DNA of 64,000 nucleotides, taken from NCBI RefSeq assembly GCF_001613165.1, contig NZ_BDBV01000050.1:62001-126000 (forward strand), read 5' to 3'. Shown piece by piece: positions 16,619 through 26,522 of the stretch. The position numbers were made by a program, and so were the translations under genes. Under the pieces are notes generated by a model that did no database searches, was not told the DNA's origin, and worked only from the letters and a program-made list of their open reading frames with translations. This DNA is from Nocardia mexicana NBRC 108244 (GTDB lineage: Bacteria; Actinomycetota; Actinomycetes; Mycobacteriales; Mycobacteriaceae). Numbering within the stretch: the stretch's first letter is position 1; the number at the start of each line of letters is the position of its first letter.

Positions 16619-17245
16619 GTGACGAGCGAACCACCCGGACCCGCGGCCGACGGCCGCCAGGACCGCATTCTCACCGTGCCGAACGTGCTGAGCGTGCTGC
16701 GCCTGATCGGCGTCCCGGTGCTGCTGTGGCTGCTGCTGGTCGAACGCGCCGACGGCTGGGCGTTCACGCTGCTGATCGTCAGCGGTTTCACCGATTTCCT
16801 GGACGGCAAGCTGGCCCGGCTGCTGGACCAGTACTCGCGGCTGGGCGCGCTGCTGGATCCCTTCGTGGACCGGCTGTATCTGGTGGCGACGATCCTGGGC
16901 CTGCTGGTGCGCGGCATCCTGCCCTGGCCGTTCGTCGTCGTGCTGATCGGCCGCGAGCTCGTGCTGGCGGCGGTACTTCCCATCTACAAGCGCCGGGAAC
17001 TGCCCCTGCCCGAGGTGATCTATCTGGGCAAGGCGGCCACCTTCGCGCTGATGTCGGCCTTGCCGTGGCTGCTGGCCGGACAGATGGACTGGGCACTGGC
17101 AGGTTTCAGCCGGGCCTTCGGTTGGGCATTTTTGATCTGGGGTACGGCCGCCTACGTCTGGACGGGCGTCCTGTATCTCGGCAAGGCCGTCGCCGTGGCC
17201 CGCGCGATACCGGCTGTGCCGCAGGGATCTCGCATCGAGACATAG
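16619..17245 (+). CDS. CDP-alcohol phosphatidyltransferase (PgsA2-like)
   Basis: This 208-residue membrane protein has the full CDP-alcohol phosphotransferase motif DG-x2-AR-x8-G-x3-D-x3-D in FLDGKLARLLDQYSRLGALLDPFVDR, preceded by the usual LTVPNVLSVLRLIGVPV. Several hydrophobic helices follow. These enzymes join a CDP-diacylglycerol headgroup donor to an alcohol such as glycerol phosphate. It occupies the place of Rv1822 (pgsA2) ahead of gcvH in the M. tuberculosis order. Here gcvH follows after only about 90 bp; the three genes between them in M. tuberculosis (two DUF881 and a small membrane protein) are absent. Acceptor unknown. Confidence 0.88.
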   Translation: MTSEPPGPAADGRQDRILTVPNVLSVLRLIGVPVLLWLLLVERADGWAFTLLIVSGFTDFLDGKLARLLDQYSRLGALLDPFVDRLYLVATILGLLVRGILPWPFVVVLIGRELVLAAVLPIYKRRELPLPEVIYLGKAATFALMSALPWLLAGQMDWALAGFSRAFGWAFLIWGTAAYVWTGVLYLGKAVAVARAIPAVPQGSRIET

Positions 17246-17334
17246 CCCGGGGGTGTGCGGGGTAAGCATGTCCGCGCGAGCCGATACAGTGATCATCACG
17301 CCGGAGAGAGGATGCCCGTGAAAGGACTGCAGTC

Positions 17335-17733
17335 GTGAGTGACGTTCCCGAGGATCTGCGCTACACCGAGCAGCACGAATGGGTGCGGCGGACCGGTCCG
17401 ACCCGGGTGCGGGTGGGCATCACCGATTACGCCCAGTCACAGCTCGGTGACGTCGTGTTCGTGCAGCTGCCCGCGGTCGACAGCGACGTCAAGGCCGAGG
17501 AGGGCATCGCGGAGGTCGAGTCCACCAAGAGCGTGTCCGATATCTACGCTCCGCTGAGCGCGAAAATCGTTGCGGTGAACGAGAATCTGGACACCGAGCC
17601 GGAGAACCTGAACACCGATCCGTACGGCGAGGGCTGGATGTTCGAGATGGAGGTCTCCGACGCCGCCGGCCTCGACGCAACACTCGGTGACCTGCTCGAT
17701 GCCGCCGGTTATGAAGGAGTTATCGGGGCCTGA
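17335..17733 (+). CDS. gcvH: Glycine cleavage system H protein
   Basis: This 132-residue protein is the lipoyl carrier of the glycine cleavage complex, shuttling the aminomethyl group from GcvP to GcvT. It begins VPEDLRYTEQHEWVR, has DVVFVQLPAV, and places the lipoyl-accepting lysine in EVESTKSVSD near residue 63. NLNTDPYGEGWMFEME ends the fold. Start is GTG 17335. Its partner gcvP lies 3.3 kb downstream in the same direction; gcvT and lpd are not in the window. Confidence 0.96.
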   Translation: MSDVPEDLRYTEQHEWVRRTGPTRVRVGITDYAQSQLGDVVFVQLPAVDSDVKAEEGIAEVESTKSVSDIYAPLSAKIVAVNENLDTEPENLNTDPYGEGWMFEMEVSDAAGLDATLGDLLDAAGYEGVIGA

Positions 17734-17908
17734 AGCGGCCTTCACAGTTCTACCTGCACGGGATCCCCCAGGCAGGGTACGGTCAATGCCAACAGATGTG
17801 CCGGCGGCCGGTGCCGGAATTTCCAAGGGCGCGACAGCCGGTCGCGTCGGTTGACGGCAAGTGCATCGGATGCTTGTACGGATAATCGGTTCGAGGAGGA
17901 GAGCAAGG

Positions 17909-18385
17909 GTGAGCGAGAACAAAGACCCGGGTTACGGGGAGAGCGCGGCCGAGACTACTTCGGTGTTCCGCGCTGACTTCCTCAACGAGGTCGACGCGTC
18001 GCGCACCGGTGAGCAGACCGGCGATCAGCCGGTCCAGGGGGTCGAGGGCCTGCCTCCGGGCGCTGCCCTGCTGGTGGTCAAGCGCGGTCCGAACGCCGGC
18101 TCGCGATTCCTGCTGGACCAGCCCACCACCTCGGCGGGGCGCCACCCCGACAGCGACATCTTTCTCGACGATGTCACCGTCTCCCGCCGCCACGCGGAGT
18201 TCCGCCAGGACGACGACACCTTCCAGGTCGTGGACGTGGGCAGCCTGAACGGCACCTACGTCAACCGCGAGCCCGTGGACTCCTCGGAACTGCAGAACGG
18301 CGACGAGGTCCAGATCGGCAAGTTCCGGCTGGTGTTCCTGACCGGACCGCGTCCCGCCCAGAACGATTCCGCCGGCGCTCTATAG
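17909..18385 (+). CDS. garA: FHA-domain glycogen accumulation regulator GarA
   Basis: This 158-residue protein has an acidic N-terminus with the ETTSVFRADFL motif, where the adjacent threonines are the PknG/PknB phosphorylation sites in mycobacterial and corynebacterial homologues (GarA/OdhI). A C-terminal FHA domain spans roughly 65-150, with SAGRHPDSDIFLDDVTVSRRHAEF and DVGSLNGTYVNR. In relatives the unphosphorylated form inhibits 2-oxoglutarate dehydrogenase and NAD-glutamate dehydrogenase. I chose GTG 17909 because GAGGAGGA lies 8 bp upstream; the frame upstream is not GarA-like. Position after gcvH matches Rv1827. Confidence 0.95.
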   Translation: MSENKDPGYGESAAETTSVFRADFLNEVDASRTGEQTGDQPVQGVEGLPPGAALLVVKRGPNAGSRFLLDQPTTSAGRHPDSDIFLDDVTVSRRHAEFRQDDDTFQVVDVGSLNGTYVNREPVDSSELQNGDEVQIGKFRLVFLTGPRPAQNDSAGAL

Positions 18386-18399
18386 CAGGTCGGTACGAG

Positions 18400-19206
18400 A
18401 TGACAGGCGCAGCGCAGTGGACACGCGGAGGAATGTCGATCGGCTCCGTGCTGGACCTGCTGCGTCCGGATTTTCCGGACATCACCATCTCCAAGATCCG
18501 CTTCCTCGAATCGGAGGGGCTGATCAGCCCGGAGCGCACGCCGTCGGGCTATCGCAGGTTCTCCGTCGCGGACGTCGAACGGCTGAGGTTCATCCTGACG
18601 GCCCAGCGCGACCAGTACCTGCCGCTGAAGGTGATCAAGGAGCAATTGGAGGCGATCGACAGCGGCGCCGCGACGCTCGGGGTGCGCGAGGCGCGTGCCC
18701 GGGCGGACGGCGCCGGGGCGGACGGATCGGGGCAGGCATCCGGCGCCGCTCGCCCCTCCGGTGCCCTCACCCCGCCCCGGAGGCTCGGCGTGGTTCCCGG
18801 TGAGGTGTCGCCCGAAGAGCTGCGGTTCGACCACGAAATCCGCATCACCCGAGCCGATCTGCTGGAGCAGGCCGGTATCGACGAGAAGTTCCTCGCCGAA
18901 CTGATCCGCGCCAATCTCATCACCCCCGGCGCGGCCGGTTTCTTCGATGCCGAGGCGGTGACGCTGGCGCGCACGGCCAGGGCGCTGAGCGAATTCGGCT
19001 TGGAGGCGCGGCATCTGCGCGCTTTCAAGCTGGCGGCCGATCGCGAGGCGGCGATGGTCGCCCAGATCGCCGCGCCGATAGCCAAGAGCCGGGACGCCGA
19101 TGCGCGCGCCCGCGCCGAGGAGACGGTGCGTGAGCTCGCGGCCCTGTCCCTGACACTGCACACCAGCCTGGTGAAGACGGCGGTGCGCGGTGCACTCGGT
19201 AGCTGA
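18400..19206 (+). CDS. ftsR: MerR-family regulator, FtsR-like (Rv1828 type)
   Basis: This 268-residue regulator has an N-terminal MerR helix-turn-helix (SIGSVLDLLRPDFPDITISKIRFLESEGLISPERTP and GYRRFSVADVERLRFIL). A Gly/Ala/Pro linker lies around residues 100-130, then a C-terminal helical domain. Homologues are Rv1828 and the corynebacterial FtsR, which activates ftsZ. It starts at ATG 18400, 14 bp after garA. The order garA-merR-nuclease-merR is conserved across mycolata, which fixes the identity better than sequence alone. Confidence 0.87.
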   Translation: MTGAAQWTRGGMSIGSVLDLLRPDFPDITISKIRFLESEGLISPERTPSGYRRFSVADVERLRFILTAQRDQYLPLKVIKEQLEAIDSGAATLGVREARARADGAGADGSGQASGAARPSGALTPPRRLGVVPGEVSPEELRFDHEIRITRADLLEQAGIDEKFLAELIRANLITPGAAGFFDAEAVTLARTARALSEFGLEARHLRAFKLAADREAAMVAQIAAPIAKSRDADARARAEETVRELAALSLTLHTSLVKTAVRGALGS

Positions 19207-19284
19207 AATCTTCGCCTAGACTCGGTGATACGGCCGACCCCATCGTGCCCGGGGGGAGGTCGGCGATGCATGGGAGGCAGTGCG

Positions 19285-19758
19285 ATGAGTGAAATGCGTG
19301 TGATCGGCATCCGTGTCGAGCAGCCCCAGAACCAGCCCGTGCTGTTGCTCCGCGAGGTGGACGGCGATCGGTATCTACCGATCTGGATCGGGCAGGCGGA
19401 GGCGACCGCGATCGTCCTGGAGCAGGAGGGCGTGACGCCTATCCGCCCGCTCACCCACGACTTGATCAAGGTCCTGATCACCGAGCTGGGGCACACGCTC
19501 AAGGAGGTCCGGATCGTCGATCTGCAGGAGGGCACGTTCTACGCGGATCTGGTGTTCGACAACGACCTGCGCATCTCGGCGCGGCCGTCGGATTCGGTCG
19601 CGATCGCCCTGCGCGTCGGTTGCCCGATCTATGCCGAGGAGCCGGTGCTGGAGGAGGCCGGGCTGGTGATGCCCGACGAAAAAGAGGACGAGGTGGAGAA
19701 GTTCAAGGAGTTCCTCGAGTCGGTCTCGCCCGACGACTTCAAGGCGACTGATAGTTAG
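19285..19758 (+). CDS. Bifunctional nuclease family protein (DUF151)
   Basis: This 157-residue protein matches the DUF151/BFN family: MSEMRVIGIRVEQPQNQPVLLL, RYLPIWIGQAEATAI, RPLTHDLIKVLI and ARPSDSVAIALRVGCPIYAEEP in order. Plant BFN proteins have DNase and RNase activity; bacterial members are untested or linked to redox control. ATG 19285 is preferred because GGGAGG lies 8 bp upstream; the frame from 19225 is open but lacks family sequence. It corresponds to Rv1829, between the two MerR genes. Confidence 0.88.
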   Translation: MSEMRVIGIRVEQPQNQPVLLLREVDGDRYLPIWIGQAEATAIVLEQEGVTPIRPLTHDLIKVLITELGHTLKEVRIVDLQEGTFYADLVFDNDLRISARPSDSVAIALRVGCPIYAEEPVLEEAGLVMPDEKEDEVEKFKEFLESVSPDDFKATDS

Positions 19759-19936
19759 CTGCGCCGTAGCCTCGAAAAAGCTGCTTCGACCGGGCGATCT
19801 CTCTACCTCAGGTAGAGGGTGAGAAACACGCCGCGCGCGAAGCTTGGTCCGGTGCCACTGCTGCCGGGACAATCGAGGGAGTAGCCTCGACAGTTAGGCC
19901 GTTGTTCGCACCGGCGAAGCAGTGAGGGAGTAGTCA

Positions 19937-20527
19937 GTGGGAGATCAACCGCAGCAGACTGGACCGGGGGCGCGGCCCGCCACCGTGGTGCAGCCCGGGC
20001 TGTTCCCCGATGACACGGTGCCGGACGACCTGGTCGGTTACCGGGTTCCCAGCGCATGCCAGGTGGCCGGCATCACCTACCGGCAGCTCGACTACTGGGC
20101 CCGCACGGGCCTGGTCGTCCCGTCGATCCGCAGCGCCACCGGCTCGGGGAGTCAGCGTCTCTACTCGTTCAAGGACATCCTGGTCCTGAAGATCGTCAAG
20201 CGGCTGCTCGATGCGGGCATCTCGCTGCAGAACATCCGCATCGCCGTCGACCATCTGCGCAGCCGCGGCGTCGAGGATCTGGCCGGTATCACCCTGTTCT
20301 CCGACGGCACCACGGTCTACGAGTGCACCTCCCCGGAAGAGGTCGTCGATTTACTGCAGGGCGGGCAGGGCGTCTTCGGCATCGCCGTCAGCGGCGCCAT
20401 GCGCGAACTGACGGGCGCCATCGCCAACTTCCCGGCCGAAAAGGCCGAGGTCACCACGGCCAGCGACCGCCCGGAAGACGAACTCGCCTTCCGCCGCAAG
20501 GCCCGCATGAACCGCAAGACGGGATAG
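19937..20527 (+). CDS. MerR-family regulator (Rv1830 type)
   Basis: This 196-residue MerR-type regulator contains YRVPSACQVAGITYRQLDYWARTGLVVPS and GSQRLYSFKDILVLKIVKRLLDAGISL, a complete winged helix. A C-terminal domain without metal-binding cysteines follows. It starts with GTG 19937 after GAGGGAG. The homologue Rv1830 lies at the same place before gcvB (gcvP) in M. tuberculosis. Its targets are not evident; a role in growth or chromosome-related control is speculative. Confidence 0.87.
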   Translation: MGDQPQQTGPGARPATVVQPGLFPDDTVPDDLVGYRVPSACQVAGITYRQLDYWARTGLVVPSIRSATGSGSQRLYSFKDILVLKIVKRLLDAGISLQNIRIAVDHLRSRGVEDLAGITLFSDGTTVYECTSPEEVVDLLQGGQGVFGIAVSGAMRELTGAIANFPAEKAEVTTASDRPEDELAFRRKARMNRKTG

Positions 20528-20534
20528 TTCGCCC

Positions 20535-20726
20535 GCGTCCGGCGCGCTCGGTCTCCATCTCATGCCCGGCGCGCTCCGTTCTCATCTTGTTGCCTGGCGC
20601 GCTCGGTCCCCGTTCGACTGCCCGGCGCGCTCGGTCCCCATTCGACTGCCCGGCGCGCTCGGTCCACGTTTCATTGCCCGGCGCGCACCGTCCCATTTCA
20701 TTGCCCGGCACGCTCTTGGCCGGGCA
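20535..20726. repeat. 28-bp tandem repeat array, six copies plus a hairpin-forming end
   Basis: Starting 8 bp after the MerR stop, units begin at 20535, 20563, 20591, 20619, 20647 and 20675 (the last is 27 bp), each with a core close to TGCCCGGCGCGCTCGGTCC. Units 3 and 4 differ at only two positions; the outer units are more diverged. A seventh, shortened copy from 20702 ends in an inverted repeat (TGCCCGGC 20702-20709, GCCGGGCA 20719-20726). Units abut directly, so there are no spacers as in CRISPR. An open frame on the reverse strand is a by-product of the period. Confidence 0.9.
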
Positions 20727-20777
20727 GGTAACACGCTGGACATCCGGGTACGCATAGACTGGGCCTTGCGTCGCCGC

Positions 20778-20980
20778 CGTGCGGGAGAGTTCCGGGTCCG
20801 ACCCGGACGCCGAAGGAGCAGCACCTCCCCGTCAATCTCTCAGGCATCAGGGACCGTACGGACCATCGGCGCCTCTGGAAAGCGGTGGCTGCACACAATG
20901 CGGACCACCCGCCCATGGGGAAAGGGATCCCGCGTGCGGGACCTGAATCTCTCAGGCGCCACGACAGAGGGGGAGGGCCC
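20778..20980 (+). promoter_or_regulatory. Glycine riboswitch (tandem aptamers) upstream of gcvP
   Basis: The leader shows the conserved glycine-aptamer strings. Aptamer 1 has CGGGAGAG (20782-20789), GCCGAAGGAGC (about 20809-20819), ATCTCTCAGGCA (about 20835-20846), GGACCG and CTCTGGAAAG. Aptamer 2 repeats AATCTCTCAGGCGCC (from about 20945) followed by GACAGAGGGGG. The 5' strands of aptamer 2 are less typical. Glycine riboswitches before gcv genes are well established, including in mycobacteria. Binding of glycine should switch on gcvP. The gene starts about 65 bp downstream. Edges are approximate. Confidence 0.9.
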
Positions 20981-21043
20981 GAAGATGTCGGCGCCGTGCG
21001 TTGCTCGCGCCGTGCCGACTCCGCCCTGACCCTGGGAGCTGCC

Positions 21044-23857
<2,814 letters not shown>

Positions 23858-24008
23858 TACCACTCCTCGGGTAGCTCGAAGATGCGAGGATTGTGCAAGA
23901 GCGAGCGAGTATCGTTCTAACGTTGTCGCAGGTCAGCTTGTTTGAATGGTTCGTCCGTGTTCGTCGCGCCCCGGAAGCCCCGTGGGCGTTCATCGAAAGG
24001 CTGGAACC

Positions 24009-24770
24009 ATGACCGCTCGTCTCGACGGAACCGTTGCCTTGATCACCGGGGCCTCCAGCGGCATCGGCGCCGCCACGGCATCCGAGCTCGCCCGTGCGGG
24101 CGCGGCGGTGGCGTTGGTCGGCCGGCGCAAGGATCGGCTCACCGATCTCGCCGCGGAAATTACCGACGCGGGCGGTCGGGCGCTGGTGGTGCCCGCCGAT
24201 ATCACCGACGCCCAGGCCGCCGCGGACGCGGTGGAGCGCACGGTGGCGGAACTGGGCCGCCTGGACACGCTGGTCAACAATGCCGGTCTGATGCTGCTGG
24301 GGCCTGCTCCCGGTGCGGATCTGGACGACTGGCGTCGCATGATCGATATCAATCTGATGGGCCTGATGTACTGCGCGCACGCCGCCACCCCGCATCTGGT
24401 CGCGGCGGCCGCCCAGGGGCCACGCCGGATCGCCGACATCGTCAATATCGGCTCGCTGGCGGGGCGGGGCGCATTCGCCATGTCCGCGGTGTACTGCGCG
24501 ACGAAGTTCGGCGTCGGCGCCTTCAGCGAGGCGCTGCGCCAAGAACTCGCCCGTCAACACGTCCGGGTGTCGGTCATCGAGCCCGGCAGTGTCGATACCG
24601 AACTGCGCGACCACAATTCGGCCGCCGTCCGGGAGCAACTCGCCGGTGCCTTCGGTTCTATCGAGCGGTTGCAGGCCGGTGACATCGCCGATTCGGTGAG
24701 CTACATCGTGACCCGACCGCGGCACGTGGCCGTCGCCGAGTTGCTGGTGCGCCCGACCGAGCAGGTCTGA
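24009..24770 (+). CDS. Short-chain dehydrogenase/reductase
   Basis: This 253-residue classical SDR has the NAD(P) motif TGASSGIG near residue 14, LVNNAG, the catalytic serine in NIGSLAG and YCATK (YxxxK). It starts ATG 24009 with AAAGG upstream. A gene for an AraC-type activator begins 16 bp after its stop, so the two look like an operon, with the regulator controlling the reductase. Substrate is not evident; the family covers many alcohol/ketone conversions. Confidence 0.88.
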   Translation: MTARLDGTVALITGASSGIGAATASELARAGAAVALVGRRKDRLTDLAAEITDAGGRALVVPADITDAQAAADAVERTVAELGRLDTLVNNAGLMLLGPAPGADLDDWRRMIDINLMGLMYCAHAATPHLVAAAAQGPRRIADIVNIGSLAGRGAFAMSAVYCATKFGVGAFSEALRQELARQHVRVSVIEPGSVDTELRDHNSAAVREQLAGAFGSIERLQAGDIADSVSYIVTRPRHVAVAELLVRPTEQV

Positions 24771-24786
24771 CCGCCACACCAGGACA

Positions 24787-25713
24787 ATGACGATGTCGGC
24801 GAATCGGACTGCGGGCACACTGCTGGAGGAACTGCGTGTGCTGCTGGGCCGCCACGCCCGCACCGACGCGACGACCGCTATCGCGGATCTACTGGTCGGC
24901 CGGGAGGAGACGGACACGCCGCCGCCACCGTCCATGGGCGGGACCCGCATGACGCTGATCGCCCAGGGCGCAAAGCAGCTCGCCTACGGCGAGCAGGTGT
25001 ATGACTACCGGGCCGGGCAGTGCCTGGTGGCGTCGGTCGCGGTGCCGCTGAAGTGTCAGTTCATCGACGCCACCCCGCAGCGTCCGGTGCTGGGTCTGTG
25101 TTTGCGCCTGCAGCCCGCGCAGGTCGCCGAAATGATGGTGCACGCTCCGCCCGACAGCTTTCCCGACGACGAGGACAACACCGCGGCCGCGGTCGTTTTC
25201 GCCGATGCCTCCGTCGAACTGCTCGACGCCACGGTGCGGTTGGTGCGACTGCTCGATCAGCCCGGCGATCGGGACGTGTTGGCCCCGTTGGTCAAGCGAG
25301 AGATCCTGTGGCGCTTGATGACCGGCGCGCATGGCCCGACCGTCCGCCGGATCGGGCTGACCGATCCGCGCTTTTCTCCGATCGCCGAAGCGGTGCAGTG
25401 GATTCGGCAGCATTATCGTGAGCCGTTCCGGGTGGAGGACCTGGCCGAGCGCACCGGTATGAGCCCTTCGGCGTTCCATCGGAATTTCCAGGCCGTCACC
25501 GCAACCACGCCCATCCAGTACCAGAAGACGATCAGACTCCAGGAGGCGCGTCTGCTGCTGGCCGCCGATCCTGGAGATGTCGCAAGCATCGGATACCTCG
25601 TCGGATACGACAGCCCCTCCCAGTTCAGCCGGGAATACCGCCGCCTGTTCGGCACGCCACCCAGCCACGACGCAATCCGGTTCACCGCGCGAGCAGGCGA
25701 CGACACCGATTGA
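24787..25713 (+). CDS. AraC-family transcriptional regulator with AraC_N domain
   Basis: This is about 308 residues. The N-terminal half (QGAKQLAYGEQVYDYRAGQCLVASV) is the cupin-like AraC_N effector domain. The C-terminal ~100 residues hold two helix-turn-helix units (FRVEDLAERTGMSPSAFHRNFQAVT and DVASIGYLVGYDSPSQFSREYRRLFG). ATG 24787 is used; ATG 24793 is two codons on. It follows the SDR gene by 16 bp. Regulators of this subtype often sit beside an SDR or aldo-keto reductase gene that they activate. Confidence 0.9.
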   Translation: MTMSANRTAGTLLEELRVLLGRHARTDATTAIADLLVGREETDTPPPPSMGGTRMTLIAQGAKQLAYGEQVYDYRAGQCLVASVAVPLKCQFIDATPQRPVLGLCLRLQPAQVAEMMVHAPPDSFPDDEDNTAAAVVFADASVELLDATVRLVRLLDQPGDRDVLAPLVKREILWRLMTGAHGPTVRRIGLTDPRFSPIAEAVQWIRQHYREPFRVEDLAERTGMSPSAFHRNFQAVTATTPIQYQKTIRLQEARLLLAADPGDVASIGYLVGYDSPSQFSREYRRLFGTPPSHDAIRFTARAGDDTD

Positions 25714-25766
25714 CCCGTCCCAGAACCCCATCCACGCCCGCGGGCGGCCTTATCCAGGAGCGAGAT

Positions 25767-26153
25767 ATGACATGGAGTGAGATCGGCGCAGGCAAATACG
25801 CGATGCTGACCACCTACAAGAAGGACGGCAGCCCGATCGGATCGCCGGTCTGGCTCGCTCCGCAGGACGGCCGAATCGTGGTGGCCGCCAACGGTGACAG
25901 CTGGAAGATCAAACGCATCCGGCGCAACCCGAACGTGACGCTGCAACTCTGCAACGCCCGGGGCACCACCACACGAGGTGACGTGGTCGACGGCCACGCC
26001 GAGATCATCGACACCGCCGAAACCCGGCAGGTGCGGGCATTGATCCGCCAGAAATACGGCATCGTCGGCGCACTCGTCGCCTGGGCGGGCAAGCTCCGGG
26101 GCCCGGACAACACAGTCGGCATCTCCATCACACCCGCTGCACCACGGGCCTAG
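25767..26153 (+). CDS. PPOX-class F420-dependent oxidoreductase-like protein
   Basis: This 128-residue split-beta-barrel protein has YAMLTTYKKDGSPIGSPVW at the start and WKIKRIRRNPNVTLQLCNARG in the middle, typical of the PPOX/Rv1155-like flavin or F420 binding family. ATG 25767 follows AGGAG; the longer frame overlaps the AraC gene end. Members reduce varied substrates with F420H2 or act as cofactor-binding proteins. It may be co-transcribed with the upstream AraC gene. Confidence 0.83.
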   Translation: MTWSEIGAGKYAMLTTYKKDGSPIGSPVWLAPQDGRIVVAANGDSWKIKRIRRNPNVTLQLCNARGTTTRGDVVDGHAEIIDTAETRQVRALIRQKYGIVGALVAWAGKLRGPDNTVGISITPAAPRA

Positions 26154-26187
26154 CACGATCACGGGACGGCGAGGTGCAATCGGGGAG

Positions 26188-26493
26188 TCACAGGAGGGCG
26201 GGGTAGAGGTCGTCCCAATCCGGGTTGGTGGTCTCGATCAAGCGGATCTTGCGTTCCCTGCGCCAGGTCTTCAGCCGACGCTCCTGAATCAAGGCGGCTT
26301 CCAAGGTTCCGGCGGATTGGTACCAGACGAGCATGTGGACGCGAAATCGCTTGGTATAGCTCTCCACCACGTCGTTTCTGTGCTGCCAGGCCCGGCCGAC
26401 GAGATTGCTCGTCGCGCCGATGTACAGCACGCCGTGCGGGTGACTGGCCATGATGTACACGCACGGCGGCGGCCGCCTATATCTCCTCCCCAT
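26188..26493 (-). CDS. GIY-YIG nuclease family protein
   Basis: This 101-residue stand-alone GIY-YIG domain has the pieces in order: CVYIMASHPHGVLYIGATSNL (the G-x-Y...Y-I-G core), RAWQHRNDVVESYTKRF with the catalytic arginine/histidine region, and LEAALIQERRLKTWRRERK with the conserved glutamate. Members of this short UPF0213-like class have no established role. It starts 30 bp after the VWA gene stop on the same strand and may be expressed with it. Confidence 0.88.
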   Translation of the reverse strand: MGRRYRRPPPCVYIMASHPHGVLYIGATSNLVGRAWQHRNDVVESYTKRFRVHMLVWYQSAGTLEAALIQERRLKTWRRERKIRLIETTNPDWDDLYPALL

Positions 26494-26522
26494 GCCGCGA
26501 TCGTGGCATGGGGCACCGACAA

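Noticed and set aside
20535..20726. The 28-bp repeats looked at first like a CRISPR array.
   Set aside because: The units abut with no unique spacers, and there are no cas genes anywhere in the window.
20451..20824. Reverse-strand open frames with repeating ERAG and GDRARRAVE units over the tandem array.
   Set aside because: The frame stays open only because of the repeat period; there is no ribosome site and no non-repeat core.
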